Shown piece after piece: positions 1-8,644 of a stretch of DNA of 48,284 nt. The DNA lies in NCBI GenBank assembly GCA_022824925.1, contig JAJDYW010000044.1, positions 1 through 48,284 of the forward strand, written 5' to 3'. This DNA comes from Dehalococcoidia bacterium (GTDB taxonomy: Bacteria > Chloroflexota > Dehalococcoidia > Tepidiformales > Tepidiformaceae). Positions within the stretch are counted from its first letter, which is position 1; every line of letters starts with the position of its first letter. Made by a program: the position numbers and the translations under genes. Below the pieces are notes generated by a model that ran no database searches, was not told the origin of the DNA, and saw only the letters and a list, made by a program, of their open reading frames with translations.

Positions 1-99
1 GCGCGCTGGTATCTCCGCACCTACCGCGACACCTGGGCCGCCTTCGTCTCCGCCGATGTCGCCGAGAAGGTGGACGCCGCCCTCGAGGATGGCCGTTGA
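1..99 (+). CDS. C-terminal end of an unidentified protein (partial)
   Basis: The first frame is open from the window edge to a TGA at 97-99 and encodes 32 residues that end in a charged helix (VAEKVDAALEDGR). The start lies outside the window. The piece is too short to assign to a family. It has the same orientation as the mini-genes that follow, but a 137-base gap with a hairpin separates them, so it is probably a separate transcription unit. Confidence 0.45.
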   Translation, partial: ARWYLRTYRDTWAAFVSADVAEKVDAALEDGR

Positions 100-137
100 G
101 GACTCCAGCCGAGAGCGCCGCCCATCCCTGCGAAGCG

Positions 138-158
138 GGACCCTCGCCTGCAGGGTCC
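138..158 (+). terminator. Hairpin after the partial gene
   Basis: GGACCCT (138-144) and AGGGTCC (152-158) form a perfect 7-bp stem with a 7-base loop about 40 bases after the stop of the partial gene. There is no clear T run, so this is only a possible terminator. Confidence 0.3.
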
Positions 159-236
159 GCCGTGACTCGGGCAGGCGCCCTCGCGGGAAAGCCGCCGCTT
201 CCCGATGGGGCGGCGTAACCGCAACAGGAGCGCGGC

Positions 237-434
237 ATGAGCGTGCGTCGCTGTGAGGCTCCCGGCTGCGAGAACACATCGGCGGGTCGTCGCCCCAGCG
301 CACGTAGGTGTTCGCCGACCTGCTCCAACCGGGTGTCCGCCCGCCGCAGCCAGCGCAAGCGCCGCCACCACGGGCGTGCCTGTGATCCCATGCTGGACCC
401 CCACCGGCACCTGGCCAGAGGCGGCGTGGAGTGA
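237..434 (+). CDS. Small zinc-ribbon-like protein
   Basis: 65 residues. A good ribosome site (CAGGAG, about 8 bases before the ATG) supports the start. The sequence has Cys6-x4-Cys11 and, after a basic stretch, Cys25-x3-Cys29, followed by the basic tail RVSARRSQRKR. This layout resembles the short zinc-binding proteins often found in actinobacterial and phage genomes (CS-x-xC-RxxxxRRxR type). The likely role is nucleic-acid binding, but this is inferred from the motif alone. Its stop codon overlaps the start of the next mini-gene (GTGA at 431-434), which suggests translational coupling. Confidence 0.5.
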   Translation: MSVRRCEAPGCENTSAGRRPSARRCSPTCSNRVSARRSQRKRRHHGRACDPMLDPHRHLARGGVE

Positions 435-529
435 TCGGGCTGGGTATCGCCAAGTGGCTCTTGATCGCTCTGGGCTGTGCGATCGCGGTCGCCATCACCC
501 TCGTCGTCGTCCTGGAAGTGCGAGGATAA
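431..529 (+). CDS. Single-pass membrane mini-protein (32 aa)
   Basis: A GTG at 431 overlaps the stop of the zinc-ribbon gene as GTGA. The 32-residue product is almost one transmembrane helix (about residues 8-28) with a short charged tail (EVRG). It is below the usual gene-calling limit. Support comes from the coupled start and the clearly hydrophobic, low-complexity helix. No function can be assigned. Proteins this small often act as regulators of larger membrane proteins, but nothing here shows a partner. Confidence 0.4.
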   Translation: MIGLGIAKWLLIALGCAIAVAITLVVVLEVRG

Positions 530-622
530 ATGGTCTCGATACCGCCCGGACCGGCGTTCGACCCGGCCGACCTGACCGGGCAATCTCCGGGCGACACCGT
601 TCAGGCCAGCCGCTGGCCCTAG
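530..622 (+). CDS. Possible third mini-gene (30 aa)
   Basis: An ATG follows directly after the preceding TAA, and GAGG lies just upstream. The frame gives a 30-residue proline-rich peptide ending at TAG 620-622, so it overlaps the 3' end of the opposite-strand sugar dehydrogenase gene by 4 bases. The spacing is the only support, and it could be chance. Confidence 0.15.
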   Translation: MVSIPPGPAFDPADLTGQSPGDTVQASRWP

Positions 623-2040
623 CGGGCGGGGCCGATCCGCAGGATCACGTCGCCCTCGGGCGGGCACTCGCCCCGGTTGTCGCAGTTGCTGGTCATCACG
701 TAGAGCCACCCGTCCGCGTCGCTGACGATGGTCCGGAGACGGCCGTGGACGTGGTGCAGGTATACCTCGTGCGCGACGACGGTGTACGGGTCGTCCGCGT
801 CGAACACCACGCGATGCAGGTGCCGGCCACCCGGCCCGTCGCTCAGCCCGACGGTCGTGAAGAGGAAGCTGCCGGTCCACTCCGGGATCAGGTCCCCCCG
901 ATAGAAGAGCGCGCCGGTCGGAGGCACCGGTTCCTCCCACGCCAGCACCGGGCTCACCAGTCCGTCCCGCGCGTCGCACCCCCAGACGCGGGGCCAGCCG
1001 AGGTTGTCGCCGGCGGTCACGACGTTCACTTCGTCAAACCCCCGCAGGTCTTGCCTCCCCAACTCGATTCCCGATGGACCGTGCTCCACCATCACGATGT
1101 GTTCGTCGTCGAACCAGTCGTAGCCCTGGGTGTTGCGGATGCCGCTGGCGAAGATGTAGCTGTCGGGGTCCGGGTTGTCCGGGGGGATGCCACCCTCGAG
1201 GTCCATCCTCAGCAGCTTCCCCGCCAGCGTGCCGGGGTCCTGCGCGTCCTCGGGCTCGTAGGCGCCGACGCCCACGTACAGCATCCCGTCCGGCCCGATC
1301 CGCATGCGGCCGCCCTGGTGGTGCAGTCCGGCGGGCAGATCGTCAAGGATCACCCGGTCGAAGGTCGCCGAGCGTCCGTCGGGGGCGAGCGCGTAGCGCT
1401 CGATGCGGCCGATCTGCACGCCGTCCTCGGTGTCGATGTTGTAGAAGAGGTAGAACTGGCGGTTGGCGGCGAACTCCGGGTGCAGGAGCACCCCCAGCAG
1501 CCCGCCCTCGGAACCGAGCAGGGGTATCCCGTAGAGGGGTGGGGGCATCGAGACGCCGAACTCGAGCACCGGATCGGGGACGACGTCGCCTCCCCGGATC
1601 AGGCGCAGGCGGCCGGGGCGCTCGGTGACCAGCAGGTCGCCGCCGGGAAGGACCGCCAGTCCCCAGGGAATCTCCAGGCCCTCGGCTACGACCTCCACGT
1701 GCAACGGCACCTCGCCCGGTGGGCCCGGCTCGCCCCGCACCAGCCGGCACTGTGCGGGGTTCGCGCTCGGCGGGGCTTGCACGTCATCCCCGACTCGCTC
1801 CTCCTGCTCCACGGTGACCCGATCGGCGGCCGCCGTCGGCTGCGTGGTCGGCCGGGGCGTAGCCGCTGGACTGGACGTTGCCGCGGGCGGCGGGGCCGGA
1901 GCGGCTCCGCCGTCGGAGCAGGCCGCGACCAGGCCGATCGCGATCAGGAGCACGGCCAGGACGGTCGGAGTCGGCGCGCTCGACCTTCCACGGGTGGCGA
2001 TTCGGCCGCCGTTCCCTGAATGCTTCAAAGCAGGGCCCAT
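619..2040 (-). CDS. PQQ-dependent sugar dehydrogenase lipoprotein (GSDH family)
   Basis: 473 residues. The N-terminus has a hydrophobic helix ending in the lipobox LVAAC with Cys41, followed by an Ala/Pro/Thr-rich linker of about 50 residues, so the protein should be lipid-anchored outside the membrane. The rest matches the soluble glucose/sorbosone dehydrogenase beta-propeller: IPWGLAVLPGGDLLVTER, then GGLLGVLLHPEF, GGRMRIGPDG, the SGIRNTQG motif and the EHGPSG and DNLGWP motifs of the family. These enzymes oxidise aldose sugars with bound PQQ. The actual substrate cannot be read from sequence. It stands alone, convergent with the mini-genes, with no PQQ synthesis genes in the window. The annotated ATG has AGAGG directly against it, so a start a few codons further in is possible. 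Confidence 0.85.
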   Translation of the reverse strand: MGPALKHSGNGGRIATRGRSSAPTPTVLAVLLIAIGLVAACSDGGAAPAPPPAATSSPAATPRPTTQPTAAADRVTVEQEERVGDDVQAPPSANPAQCRLVRGEPGPPGEVPLHVEVVAEGLEIPWGLAVLPGGDLLVTERPGRLRLIRGGDVVPDPVLEFGVSMPPPLYGIPLLGSEGGLLGVLLHPEFAANRQFYLFYNIDTEDGVQIGRIERYALAPDGRSATFDRVILDDLPAGLHHQGGRMRIGPDGMLYVGVGAYEPEDAQDPGTLAGKLLRMDLEGGIPPDNPDPDSYIFASGIRNTQGYDWFDDEHIVMVEHGPSGIELGRQDLRGFDEVNVVTAGDNLGWPRVWGCDARDGLVSPVLAWEEPVPPTGALFYRGDLIPEWTGSFLFTTVGLSDGPGGRHLHRVVFDADDPYTVVAHEVYLHHVHGRLRTIVSDADGWLYVMTSNCDNRGECPPEGDVILRIGPAR

Positions 2041-2115
2041 ACCTCTGAGCGTACCTCAAGCGCCCCTGCGCTGCCGGACGCTGTTCCTGAGCACGCCGGT
2101 ATCGATAGTTGAGGG

Positions 2116-2166
2116 AGCCGGTGGTCGCGGGGCTGGCGGTGACGGTGAAGGTGGCCGAGCCGCCCG
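2116..2166 (-). pseudogene. Remnant of a Calx-beta repeat
   Basis: On the minus strand this stretch reads GGSATFTVTASPA, the conserved start of the repeat found six times in the neighbouring giant protein. It is cut off on both sides and lies beyond that gene's stop and hairpin. It is probably a leftover of a longer ancestral C-terminus or of a second repeat gene. Confidence 0.45.
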
Positions 2167-2167
2167 C

Positions 2168-2207
2168 CCCGGCGCCGCTGGCGGTTTGCGCTGCCAGCGG
2201 CGCCGGG
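2168..2207 (-). terminator. Strong hairpin terminator of the giant repeat-protein gene
   Basis: A perfect 15-bp inverted repeat (2168-2182 against 2193-2207, 10-base loop; core GGCGCCGCTGGC / GCCAGCGGCGCC) starts 15 bases after the stop of the 2223-8072 gene. There is no T run, but the stem length and position fit a GC-rich transcription stop. Confidence 0.6.
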
Positions 2208-2222
2208 CGAAGCGCGCGGGCC

Positions 2223-5200
2223 TCAGTTCAGCACTCTGATGCCCAGGAAGTCCCGCGCCTCGGCGAGCGCCTCCGCAGCCTGGGTATCCCCAAAGCCGGT
2301 CGCGGTGTTGATCGCACCTCGCATGTAGCTCGGCGCAAGCCACCCGGTATCCAGGCTGCTCGGCTGCCCCTTGAGCGCCTTCAGCACCTCTTCGATCCTC
2401 AGGTACAAGCCCCGGTGGGTGAGGGAATTGTGCTGCAGCTTCGCGTACTTGTCCCGGAGGGCCGTCACCTGCGCGGTGAGCTGCGTCCTCTCGGCCCTGA
2501 CCTCCGGCGGGTCGTCGTTGTCCGCCACGCTGACCGCCGCCGATGCCGGGCGGCCCGCGCTGTAGCCGACGCCCGACTGCATCCTCACCGTTACGGAGCC
2601 GTTGGGTTCGTCCACGTCGTCGTCACTGGTGGAGACTGTGTAGGTGGTGGTTCCTCCGCTGACGGTGACCGTGGTTGGGCCGCTGGCGCCCCAGCTTCCA
2701 CTCTCGCTCACGCCGATGTTGACGGTGATCGGGCTGGCGGGGGCGGGGCTGGCGGTGATGGTGAAGGAAGCCGAGCCGCCTTCGGTGATGCCAGCGCCAC
2801 CGCTGATGGTGATCACCGGCGTTGCAGGCGGCGGGGGTGGCGTGTCGTCGTTGTCCGCCACGCTGACCGATGCCGACGATGGGCTTCCCACGGTGTAGCC
2901 GTTACCCGACTGCACCGCAGCCGTAACCGAGCCGTTGGGCTCATCCACGTTGTCGTTCGTCGTGGAGACCGTGTAGGTGGTCGTTCCCCCGCTGACGGTG
3001 ACCGTGGTTGGGCCGCTGGCGCCCCAGCTGCCGCTCTCGCTCACGCCGATGTTGACGGTAATCGGGCTGGCGGGCGCGGGGTTGGCGGTGATCGTGAAGG
3101 TGGCCGTGCCGCCCTCCGTGATGCTCGATCCACCGCTGACGGTGATTACAGGTGTTGCCGGCGGCGGGACGTCGTTGTCGGCCACGTTGACGGACGCGGA
3201 GGACGGGCTCCCGACGGTGTAGCCGGTACCGCTCTGGATGGTCGCCGTGACCGAGCCGTTGGCCTCGTCGACGTTGTCGTTACTGGTGGCGATGGTGTAG
3301 GTGGTCGTCGCGGCACTGATGGTGACCGTCGATGCGCCGCTCGCGCCCCAGTTACCGCTCTCGCTCACACCCACGTTGACCGTAATCGGGCTTGCAGGCG
3401 CGGGGTTGGCGCTGATGGTGAACGTCGCCGAGCCACCCTCCGTGATGCCGCTGCCGCCACTTATCGTGATTACCGGTGTTGCGGGTGGCGGTGGCGTGAC
3501 GCCGGTTTCGTCGTCTACTATCACCGCCTTCCACTGCTTGCTGCCGTCGGCCAGGCGCACCGTGGCGGTTTCCCGGTCGCCCGTGTACGCGTTGTCGTCC
3601 AGGAACCGGGCGTAGATGAATGACACCTTGTTGTCCTCGGTCCATTCCACACGGACGGCTTCTTCACCGCCAATGGTGAATACGTCGCTCTTCCAGATCT
3701 GACGGCCGCTGCCGCCCGGGTTGTCCAACTTGAGGCAGACGTACTTGCCGTTCTCAGGGATGCTGATAGTCCGCACTCCGCCCTGTTCGGTAATGGTCAG
3801 GGGCGTGTCCGTCAGGCTGGCATTGTTGCCGGTCTTCTTTGGTTGGCAGGTGTGGATGAGCGTCGGGGCCGGGTCGTCGTTGTCGGCCACACTTACCGAC
3901 GCCGTGGACGCCGCGCCCACAGTATAGCCGTCGCCCGACTGCACCGTCGCTGTGACAGAACCGTTCGGTTCGTCAACGTCGTCGTCAGACGTTGTAACGG
4001 TGTAGGTAGTAGTTGCAGCGCTGACGTTGACCGTCGATGCGCCGCTGGCGCCGAAGCTGCCGGTCTCGCTCACACCGATATTGACTGTTATCGGAGCCGG
4101 CGGCGCCGGGTTGGCGCTAATCGTGAACGTCGCTGTGCCGCCCTCGGTGATGCCGCTGCCACCCGTGATGGTAATCTCAGGCGCGACCTGCGGCGTGGGG
4201 TCGTCGTTGTCGGCTACGTTGACAGTGGCGGAGCTGGGCGTTCCCACGGTGTAGTCCGTGCCGCTCTGGACGACGACCTCGATTGACCCGTCGGTCTCGT
4301 CAACGTCGTCGGCGGCGGTGGTTACGGTGTAGGTAGTAGTTGCGCCGCTGACCGCCACGGTAGTGGAGCCGGTGGCGCCCCAGTTGCCCGTCTCCACCAG
4401 GGCCACGTTGACCGTGATGGGACTGGCCGGGGCCGGTGTTGAGGTAATCGTGTAGCTGGCTGAGCCGCCCTCGGTGATGCCGCTGCCGCCGCTGATTGTT
4501 ATCACAGGGACGTCGTTGTCGGCCACGTTGACCGATGCCGATGAGGGGCTGCCGACCGTGTAGCCGCTGCCCGACTGTACTGTGGCCGTTACCGACCCGT
4601 CGGCCTCGTCCACGTTGTCGTTGCTGGTGGTTACGGTGTAGGTGGTTGATGCGCCGCTGACGCTGACCGTGGTCGCTCCGGTGGCTCCGAAGCTGCCGGT
4701 CTCCGACACGCCCACGTTGACCGTGATCGGGCTGGTGGGCGCCGGGTTGGCGGTGATGGTGTAGCTGGCCGTGCCGCCCTCGGTAATGCCGGCGCCGCCG
4801 CTGATGGTGATCACCAGAGTTGGCGCAGGAGCAGCGTAGTAGGACTCCGCGTGGGCCAGGGCGTCGCCGATGGGTTCCCACCGCGACCAGCGGTAGACGG
4901 TGTACAGCTGCCGGGCCTCGCTGGAGGTATACGCCGGCCAGATGTAGTCCATGTAGTCCGGCTCGCCAAAGGCCTTCAGTACCCGCTTCCACCGGACATG
5001 GGCGCTGTCGTCGGCGTGGTTCTGGATGTACGTGTTCTTGATCTCGTTGATCAGGTCGGCGTACTTGACCAGTGGATTGTCCTTGGCCTTTTTGCCGTCC
5101 AGCGGACCGGCGTCATTGTCCAGGATTTCCACCGTAGACGTGTCGTAGCCGTCCTGGTCGACCACGTAGCCCTGGCCCGGGTTGATGGTGACCGTCACCT

Positions 5201-8072
5201 CGCCGTCGGGCTCATCCACGTTGTCGTCCGTGGTCAGATATTCAATCTCGGCGTAGCCCTCGTCGTCCGGGTCAAAGGTGACGGTCTGCGTGCTTTCCGT
5301 GATGCCGAAGTCGCCGAGCACGGTCGTGGTGACGCTGATGTCCAACGCTTCCGTCGGGATCGGGTCCTCCGCCGTGAACTCGAAGAAGACGTAGTGGCCC
5401 TCGTGGTCCTCGCCGTCGCGGATGCCGATGTAGCCTTCCACGGACACGTTGGGCCACGGATCGCTCTCCGTCAGTTCAACCGTCGCCGAGCCACGCTCGG
5501 GCCAGATCACGTAGTCGCCGCTCTGGTTGATGGTCGCCGTCACCGAGCTGTTGGCTATGCCGTCGGCGTCGTCGGTGGTGGTAATTGCCGGTAGAGTGAC
5601 CCGCCCGCCGACCGGGATGGTCACCGTCTGCGTGCTGGTGGGGACGCCGATGTCGCCCTCCGAGCTGATGGTCACGCTCACGTCCAGGGGCGCCGGCAGC
5701 GTATCGCCGGGGAACAGCTTGGCCTGCAGCTGGAAGTAGACCGGCTCGCCCTCGTGGCCGCTCTGAAGTTCCGAGACCGCGATCTCGTACTGGTACACCT
5801 CGCCGTGCGTAATCATGCTGCCGTCGTCGGCCCCGCCGTCGCAGTCGCAGATGCCCACCTGGTCAAACGGCGGCGCGAAGAATTTGTCGTTGAGACGGCC
5901 GCCACTGAAGGGCTTGGATGCGTAGGAAATCTTGTAGTAGTTCGGATTGTTAGCGACGTCCCTGACCGTGAACACGTAGGGCTTGCCGCCTTCGGGCAGG
6001 GTATTGTGGTCGCTATCGGTCACGGCCACCTGGAGATTGCAGTCCGGCTCGTCGACGTTGTCGTTCACCGTGGGCACGGTGACGGTGATCTTGCTCTGGC
6101 CGACAGCGAATCGGGCAAACCCGTTGCGGTCGGTGAACGAGTCGATAACGTTGCCGACGCCGCCGATCTGGGTTTGGCTGCCGCCCTTGATGATCCCCTC
6201 GCAGCCGATGACCTTGTAGTACACCTTCATGTCAGGGGCAATGGAGGCCAGGGGGACGCCTGTATCGACGCCGCGCAACTCGATGTCGAACGCCACCGCT
6301 CTGCCTTCCGCCCTGTATTCGGTGGAATGGGGGGTGGTGTGGAGAACAGCGTTGCGGGTCACGGCGGCCTGGTGAAGCGCTACGGTCGTTGTATCGTCAG
6401 CGCCAAGGCCGCTGTCGGCGCCGTCCAGCACGAAGTAGGTCAGTTCGCGGCGGCCCGTGATGTACCTGCCCAGCTCGCCCGGCTTCTGCGAGCCGGCCAT
6501 CAGGTGGATCGTCACCGGCCCGCTGTTGTTGTTGCCGCGCGGAGTGACAGGCAATGCGATGTCCACGTAGACCTGGTTGGCGGGCAGGGTGTAGGTGTCC
6601 GGTATGTACCTGGTGCCGCCCACGAACCTGTACTCGTCCACCACGTAGATGTTGAACGTGATGTCGTAGCCGACGCCGCGTTCGTTATACGGCCATTGCA
6701 CGTGCTCCACCCGGAAGGTCAGCGGCGTGGTCTCCTTGGTGGCGTGCCAGTCCAGCTCGTGGGCGTCGTGGGGCTCCTCGTTGTAGTACAGGGCCTTGAG
6801 GCTGTCGTCGCCGTAGTTTTCCTTCACAGGAACCAGCGCGATGAAGGCCGCCGGCACCGGCCCGGTCGGGGCGGGCACGGGCACCCTGAACACCGGCGAC
6901 AGGGCGTAGAACGAGTGATTCTGTGTCTTGTCGGTATTCCAGTGGGAGATCGGATTTCGGGAAGAGGCGCCGGTGCTGAATTGCCCGCGCCGCACGTCTG
7001 TGCCGGTGTTGCCGAGGGGGTTGCTGTGCTTGGTGCCGTCCTCATCGGTGCCGGTCCAGTGCCAGTCGTTGTCACCCTGGGTCCCGTCTTCTTTTCGTCT
7101 GTCCGTGGTGGCCCAGTTCTCCCAGTTGTCGGACCAGAAACCGGCGTAGTTGGCAGCGACGCGCGGCCCGTTCAGCCAGTAGATTGGATGGCCCGTCCCG
7201 GTCGTGCTCGTGTGGTCCCTGGCGTCCACCGAGGCGGTTGAGCCCACCACCTTGAACAGCGAACTGTAGGGCTGGATGGCGGTGTGCCCGGCGGCGGCGC
7301 GGACCTGCACGTAGGTGTCGTACACGGCGATGTCCGTGGACGTGGCGTCGCGCCGCGTTGAGGTCTGGAACAGCAGCCGGAACTTGTCGCCGGGGTTGAG
7401 GCCCGAGGGGGTCAGCGCCCAATTCTCGGGCACCGTGTAGGAGCCGTCGGCGTTGGCGGTAATACCAGGCACGCCGTTGATGCGGATCTTCTTGGACGGC
7501 TCGAACGTGGTCCAGCCGCCTGTGGAGCCTCTTCCTCGATAGCGGCTGTCGTCGGCAATGCTCCAACCCGGCGCGCCTCCGATGTCATCGTCGTCCGAAT
7601 TCGTGTTGCGGACGCCGTTGTTGCCCAAAAGAACCGTAGTGCTGTCCACGTCAAGCACAAACCAGTAGGTCGTGTTCGCTGCAAGTTCGATGCCGTCGCC
7701 GGGCGCCGTGAACGTGTACGTTCGGTCCGAATCAGTAGAGACAAAGGCGGGATTCGTCAGCGTACCGACAATCGTGCCACTCGGATTTCCACCGGAATCG
7801 CTCTGGATGGTGGCCGTCAGCGCATTAGAAAGGTCAGCGCCATGCGCTGATCTCCCGAACTGCATGTCGACGCTGGACAGCGTGTAACTTGTGCTACTGC
7901 TGCCAGTTGTGAACGCCTGGGCGTGGTCGTTGCCCAGACCGCCCCAAGCGGCGTCGGGCTGCCCCAGGTTGCTGACGAGAACCTGCGTAGATTGGGCGGA
8001 GGCTTGTTCAGTAGGCGAGGCGAACAGCCCCGCCAGCAGCAGCGCGAGCCCCAGGAGGACGCCCCGTCTCAC
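2223..8072 (-). CDS. Giant secreted Calx-beta repeat protein
   Basis: 1949 residues from a GTG start. A Sec signal peptide (RRGVLLGLALLLAGLFA, cleavage near ASA-Q at about residue 26) is followed by a choice-of-anchor-R-like domain (to about 200), unidentified beta-rich domains, and two divergent Calx-beta units (about 785-985). Then comes a helical module (about 998-1083, KYADLINEI... RVLKAFGE... SYYA), six near-identical Calx-beta units in two blocks (about 1086-1400 and 1530-1856), and a C-terminal copy-like helical module. The DxD/DND motifs at the end of each unit are typical calcium sites. Such proteins usually act as adhesins or surface matrix. No LPxTG-type anchor is visible. A 16-C run on the coding strand lies 24-39 bases before the GTG and may switch expression (see findings). 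The gene appears to be a single transcript ending at the hairpin 2168-2207. Confidence 0.85.
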   Translation of the reverse strand: MRRGVLLGLALLLAGLFASPTEQASAQSTQVLVSNLGQPDAAWGGLGNDHAQAFTTGSSSTSYTLSSVDMQFGRSAHGADLSNALTATIQSDSGGNPSGTIVGTLTNPAFVSTDSDRTYTFTAPGDGIELAANTTYWFVLDVDSTTVLLGNNGVRNTNSDDDDIGGAPGWSIADDSRYRGRGSTGGWTTFEPSKKIRINGVPGITANADGSYTVPENWALTPSGLNPGDKFRLLFQTSTRRDATSTDIAVYDTYVQVRAAAGHTAIQPYSSLFKVVGSTASVDARDHTSTTGTGHPIYWLNGPRVAANYAGFWSDNWENWATTDRRKEDGTQGDNDWHWTGTDEDGTKHSNPLGNTGTDVRRGQFSTGASSRNPISHWNTDKTQNHSFYALSPVFRVPVPAPTGPVPAAFIALVPVKENYGDDSLKALYYNEEPHDAHELDWHATKETTPLTFRVEHVQWPYNERGVGYDITFNIYVVDEYRFVGGTRYIPDTYTLPANQVYVDIALPVTPRGNNNSGPVTIHLMAGSQKPGELGRYITGRRELTYFVLDGADSGLGADDTTTVALHQAAVTRNAVLHTTPHSTEYRAEGRAVAFDIELRGVDTGVPLASIAPDMKVYYKVIGCEGIIKGGSQTQIGGVGNVIDSFTDRNGFARFAVGQSKITVTVPTVNDNVDEPDCNLQVAVTDSDHNTLPEGGKPYVFTVRDVANNPNYYKISYASKPFSGGRLNDKFFAPPFDQVGICDCDGGADDGSMITHGEVYQYEIAVSELQSGHEGEPVYFQLQAKLFPGDTLPAPLDVSVTISSEGDIGVPTSTQTVTIPVGGRVTLPAITTTDDADGIANSSVTATINQSGDYVIWPERGSATVELTESDPWPNVSVEGYIGIRDGEDHEGHYVFFEFTAEDPIPTEALDISVTTTVLGDFGITESTQTVTFDPDDEGYAEIEYLTTDDNVDEPDGEVTVTINPGQGYVVDQDGYDTSTVEILDNDAGPLDGKKAKDNPLVKYADLINEIKNTYIQNHADDSAHVRWKRVLKAFGEPDYMDYIWPAYTSSEARQLYTVYRWSRWEPIGDALAHAESYYAAPAPTLVITISGGAGITEGGTASYTITANPAPTSPITVNVGVSETGSFGATGATTVSVSGASTTYTVTTSNDNVDEADGSVTATVQSGSGYTVGSPSSASVNVADNDVPVITISGGSGITEGGSASYTITSTPAPASPITVNVALVETGNWGATGSTTVAVSGATTTYTVTTAADDVDETDGSIEVVVQSGTDYTVGTPSSATVNVADNDDPTPQVAPEITITGGSGITEGGTATFTISANPAPPAPITVNIGVSETGSFGASGASTVNVSAATTTYTVTTSDDDVDEPNGSVTATVQSGDGYTVGAASTASVSVADNDDPAPTLIHTCQPKKTGNNASLTDTPLTITEQGGVRTISIPENGKYVCLKLDNPGGSGRQIWKSDVFTIGGEEAVRVEWTEDNKVSFIYARFLDDNAYTGDRETATVRLADGSKQWKAVIVDDETGVTPPPPATPVITISGGSGITEGGSATFTISANPAPASPITVNVGVSESGNWGASGASTVTISAATTTYTIATSNDNVDEANGSVTATIQSGTGYTVGSPSSASVNVADNDVPPPATPVITVSGGSSITEGGTATFTITANPAPASPITVNIGVSESGSWGASGPTTVTVSGGTTTYTVSTTNDNVDEPNGSVTAAVQSGNGYTVGSPSSASVSVADNDDTPPPPPATPVITISGGAGITEGGSASFTITASPAPASPITVNIGVSESGSWGASGPTTVTVSGGTTTYTVSTSDDDVDEPNGSVTVRMQSGVGYSAGRPASAAVSVADNDDPPEVRAERTQLTAQVTALRDKYAKLQHNSLTHRGLYLRIEEVLKALKGQPSSLDTGWLAPSYMRGAINTATGFGDTQAAEALAEARDFLGIRVLN
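2505..3490 (-). repeat. Three tandem Calx-beta repeat units (C-terminal block)
   Basis: Three units of about 320 bases, each coding for ITISGGxGITEGG...TFTI...PAPASPITVN...VDEPNGSVT...GYTVGSPSSASVxVADND. They are joined by short proline linkers (PPPPPA type). The DNA is nearly identical between units, for example in the stretch coding for GPTTVTVSGGTTTYTVS, which suggests recent duplication and a risk of copy-number change or misassembly. Confidence 0.8.
3870..4815 (-). repeat. Three tandem Calx-beta repeat units (N-terminal block)
   Basis: Three more units of the same family, separated from the C-terminal block by a 370-base unrelated segment that encodes a Cys-containing domain (CQPKK...YVCLKL...VEWTEDN). 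They diverge from each other more than the C-terminal three do. Confidence 0.75.
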
Positions 8073-8095
8073 GAAAGCGCTTCCCCGCGAAAATC

Positions 8096-8111
8096 GGGGG
8101 GGGGGGGGGGG
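8096..8111. repeat. 16-base poly-G tract at the 5' end of the giant repeat-protein gene
   Basis: Sixteen consecutive G on the plus strand (poly-C on the coding strand). A potential ATG at 8128-8130 lies upstream and reads MSTPNAT, then through the tract. With 16 bases it runs into a 40-codon dead-end frame. With 15 or 18 it would join the frame of the giant protein just before its hydrophobic signal sequence. Homopolymers of this length are slippage hot spots, and also a common sequencing error. Confidence 0.8.
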
Positions 8112-8130
8112 TAGCGTTTGGTGTGCTCAT

Positions 8131-8644
8131 CAGGCGTTCCCGGCGGCTTCGCAGGGCGGCTCCCCAGGCGAGGAGACCGCACACAGACTCGGGATCAGAG
8201 TACCGGATGGCCGTGCCACACGCCATGTGTGGCGAGCTGGCCCAGGGTCCACAGGTCCACCCCCGGCAGCCGGCCCAGGTTTCAGGCGGGACCCGCGGCG
8301 GGTCCGTCAGCCCCGGAATGTGCTGGGCCGACCCCGCTCGCCCAGCGCCGGGATCGGCGGACACGACGAACGGCCACACACGTGGACGAAGGAGGGGGAC
8401 AGCGCCGTGATTGGCGATATCCCCCGTGCCTCCGTCTCCACAGAGGCGACGATCAGGTGCGGAACGGAAGGAGTGCTGATGGCGGTCGCCGTCGCGCTCC
8501 CCGGGCGGGCGCCCGTCCCCTCCGCGTACCGTGCTGCGACGTTTTTCGCCGGGCGGTACGCCAGGATGATCAGCACGCTCCAAGCCATGAGGCGCACGAC
8601 CAGAACCAGAGGCAAGGGCGCGGGATGACCAGCCCTGCGTAGCC
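8131..8644. other. Intergenic stretch, no convincing gene
   Basis: This stretch lies upstream of the giant repeat-protein gene and downstream of a Uma2 gene. It contains several short inverted repeats (GCCACA...TGTGGC near 8213-8231 and GGACCC...GGGTCC near 8289-8305). Open frames here lack ribosome sites and family resemblance. One minus-strand frame near 8520-8600 has a hydrophobic run but no credible start. Confidence 0.4.

Noticed and set aside
253..2019. 588-codon plus-strand open frame opposite the sugar dehydrogenase
   Set aside because: It is a GC-rich antisense shadow. The minus strand encodes a clear GSDH family protein over the same bases.
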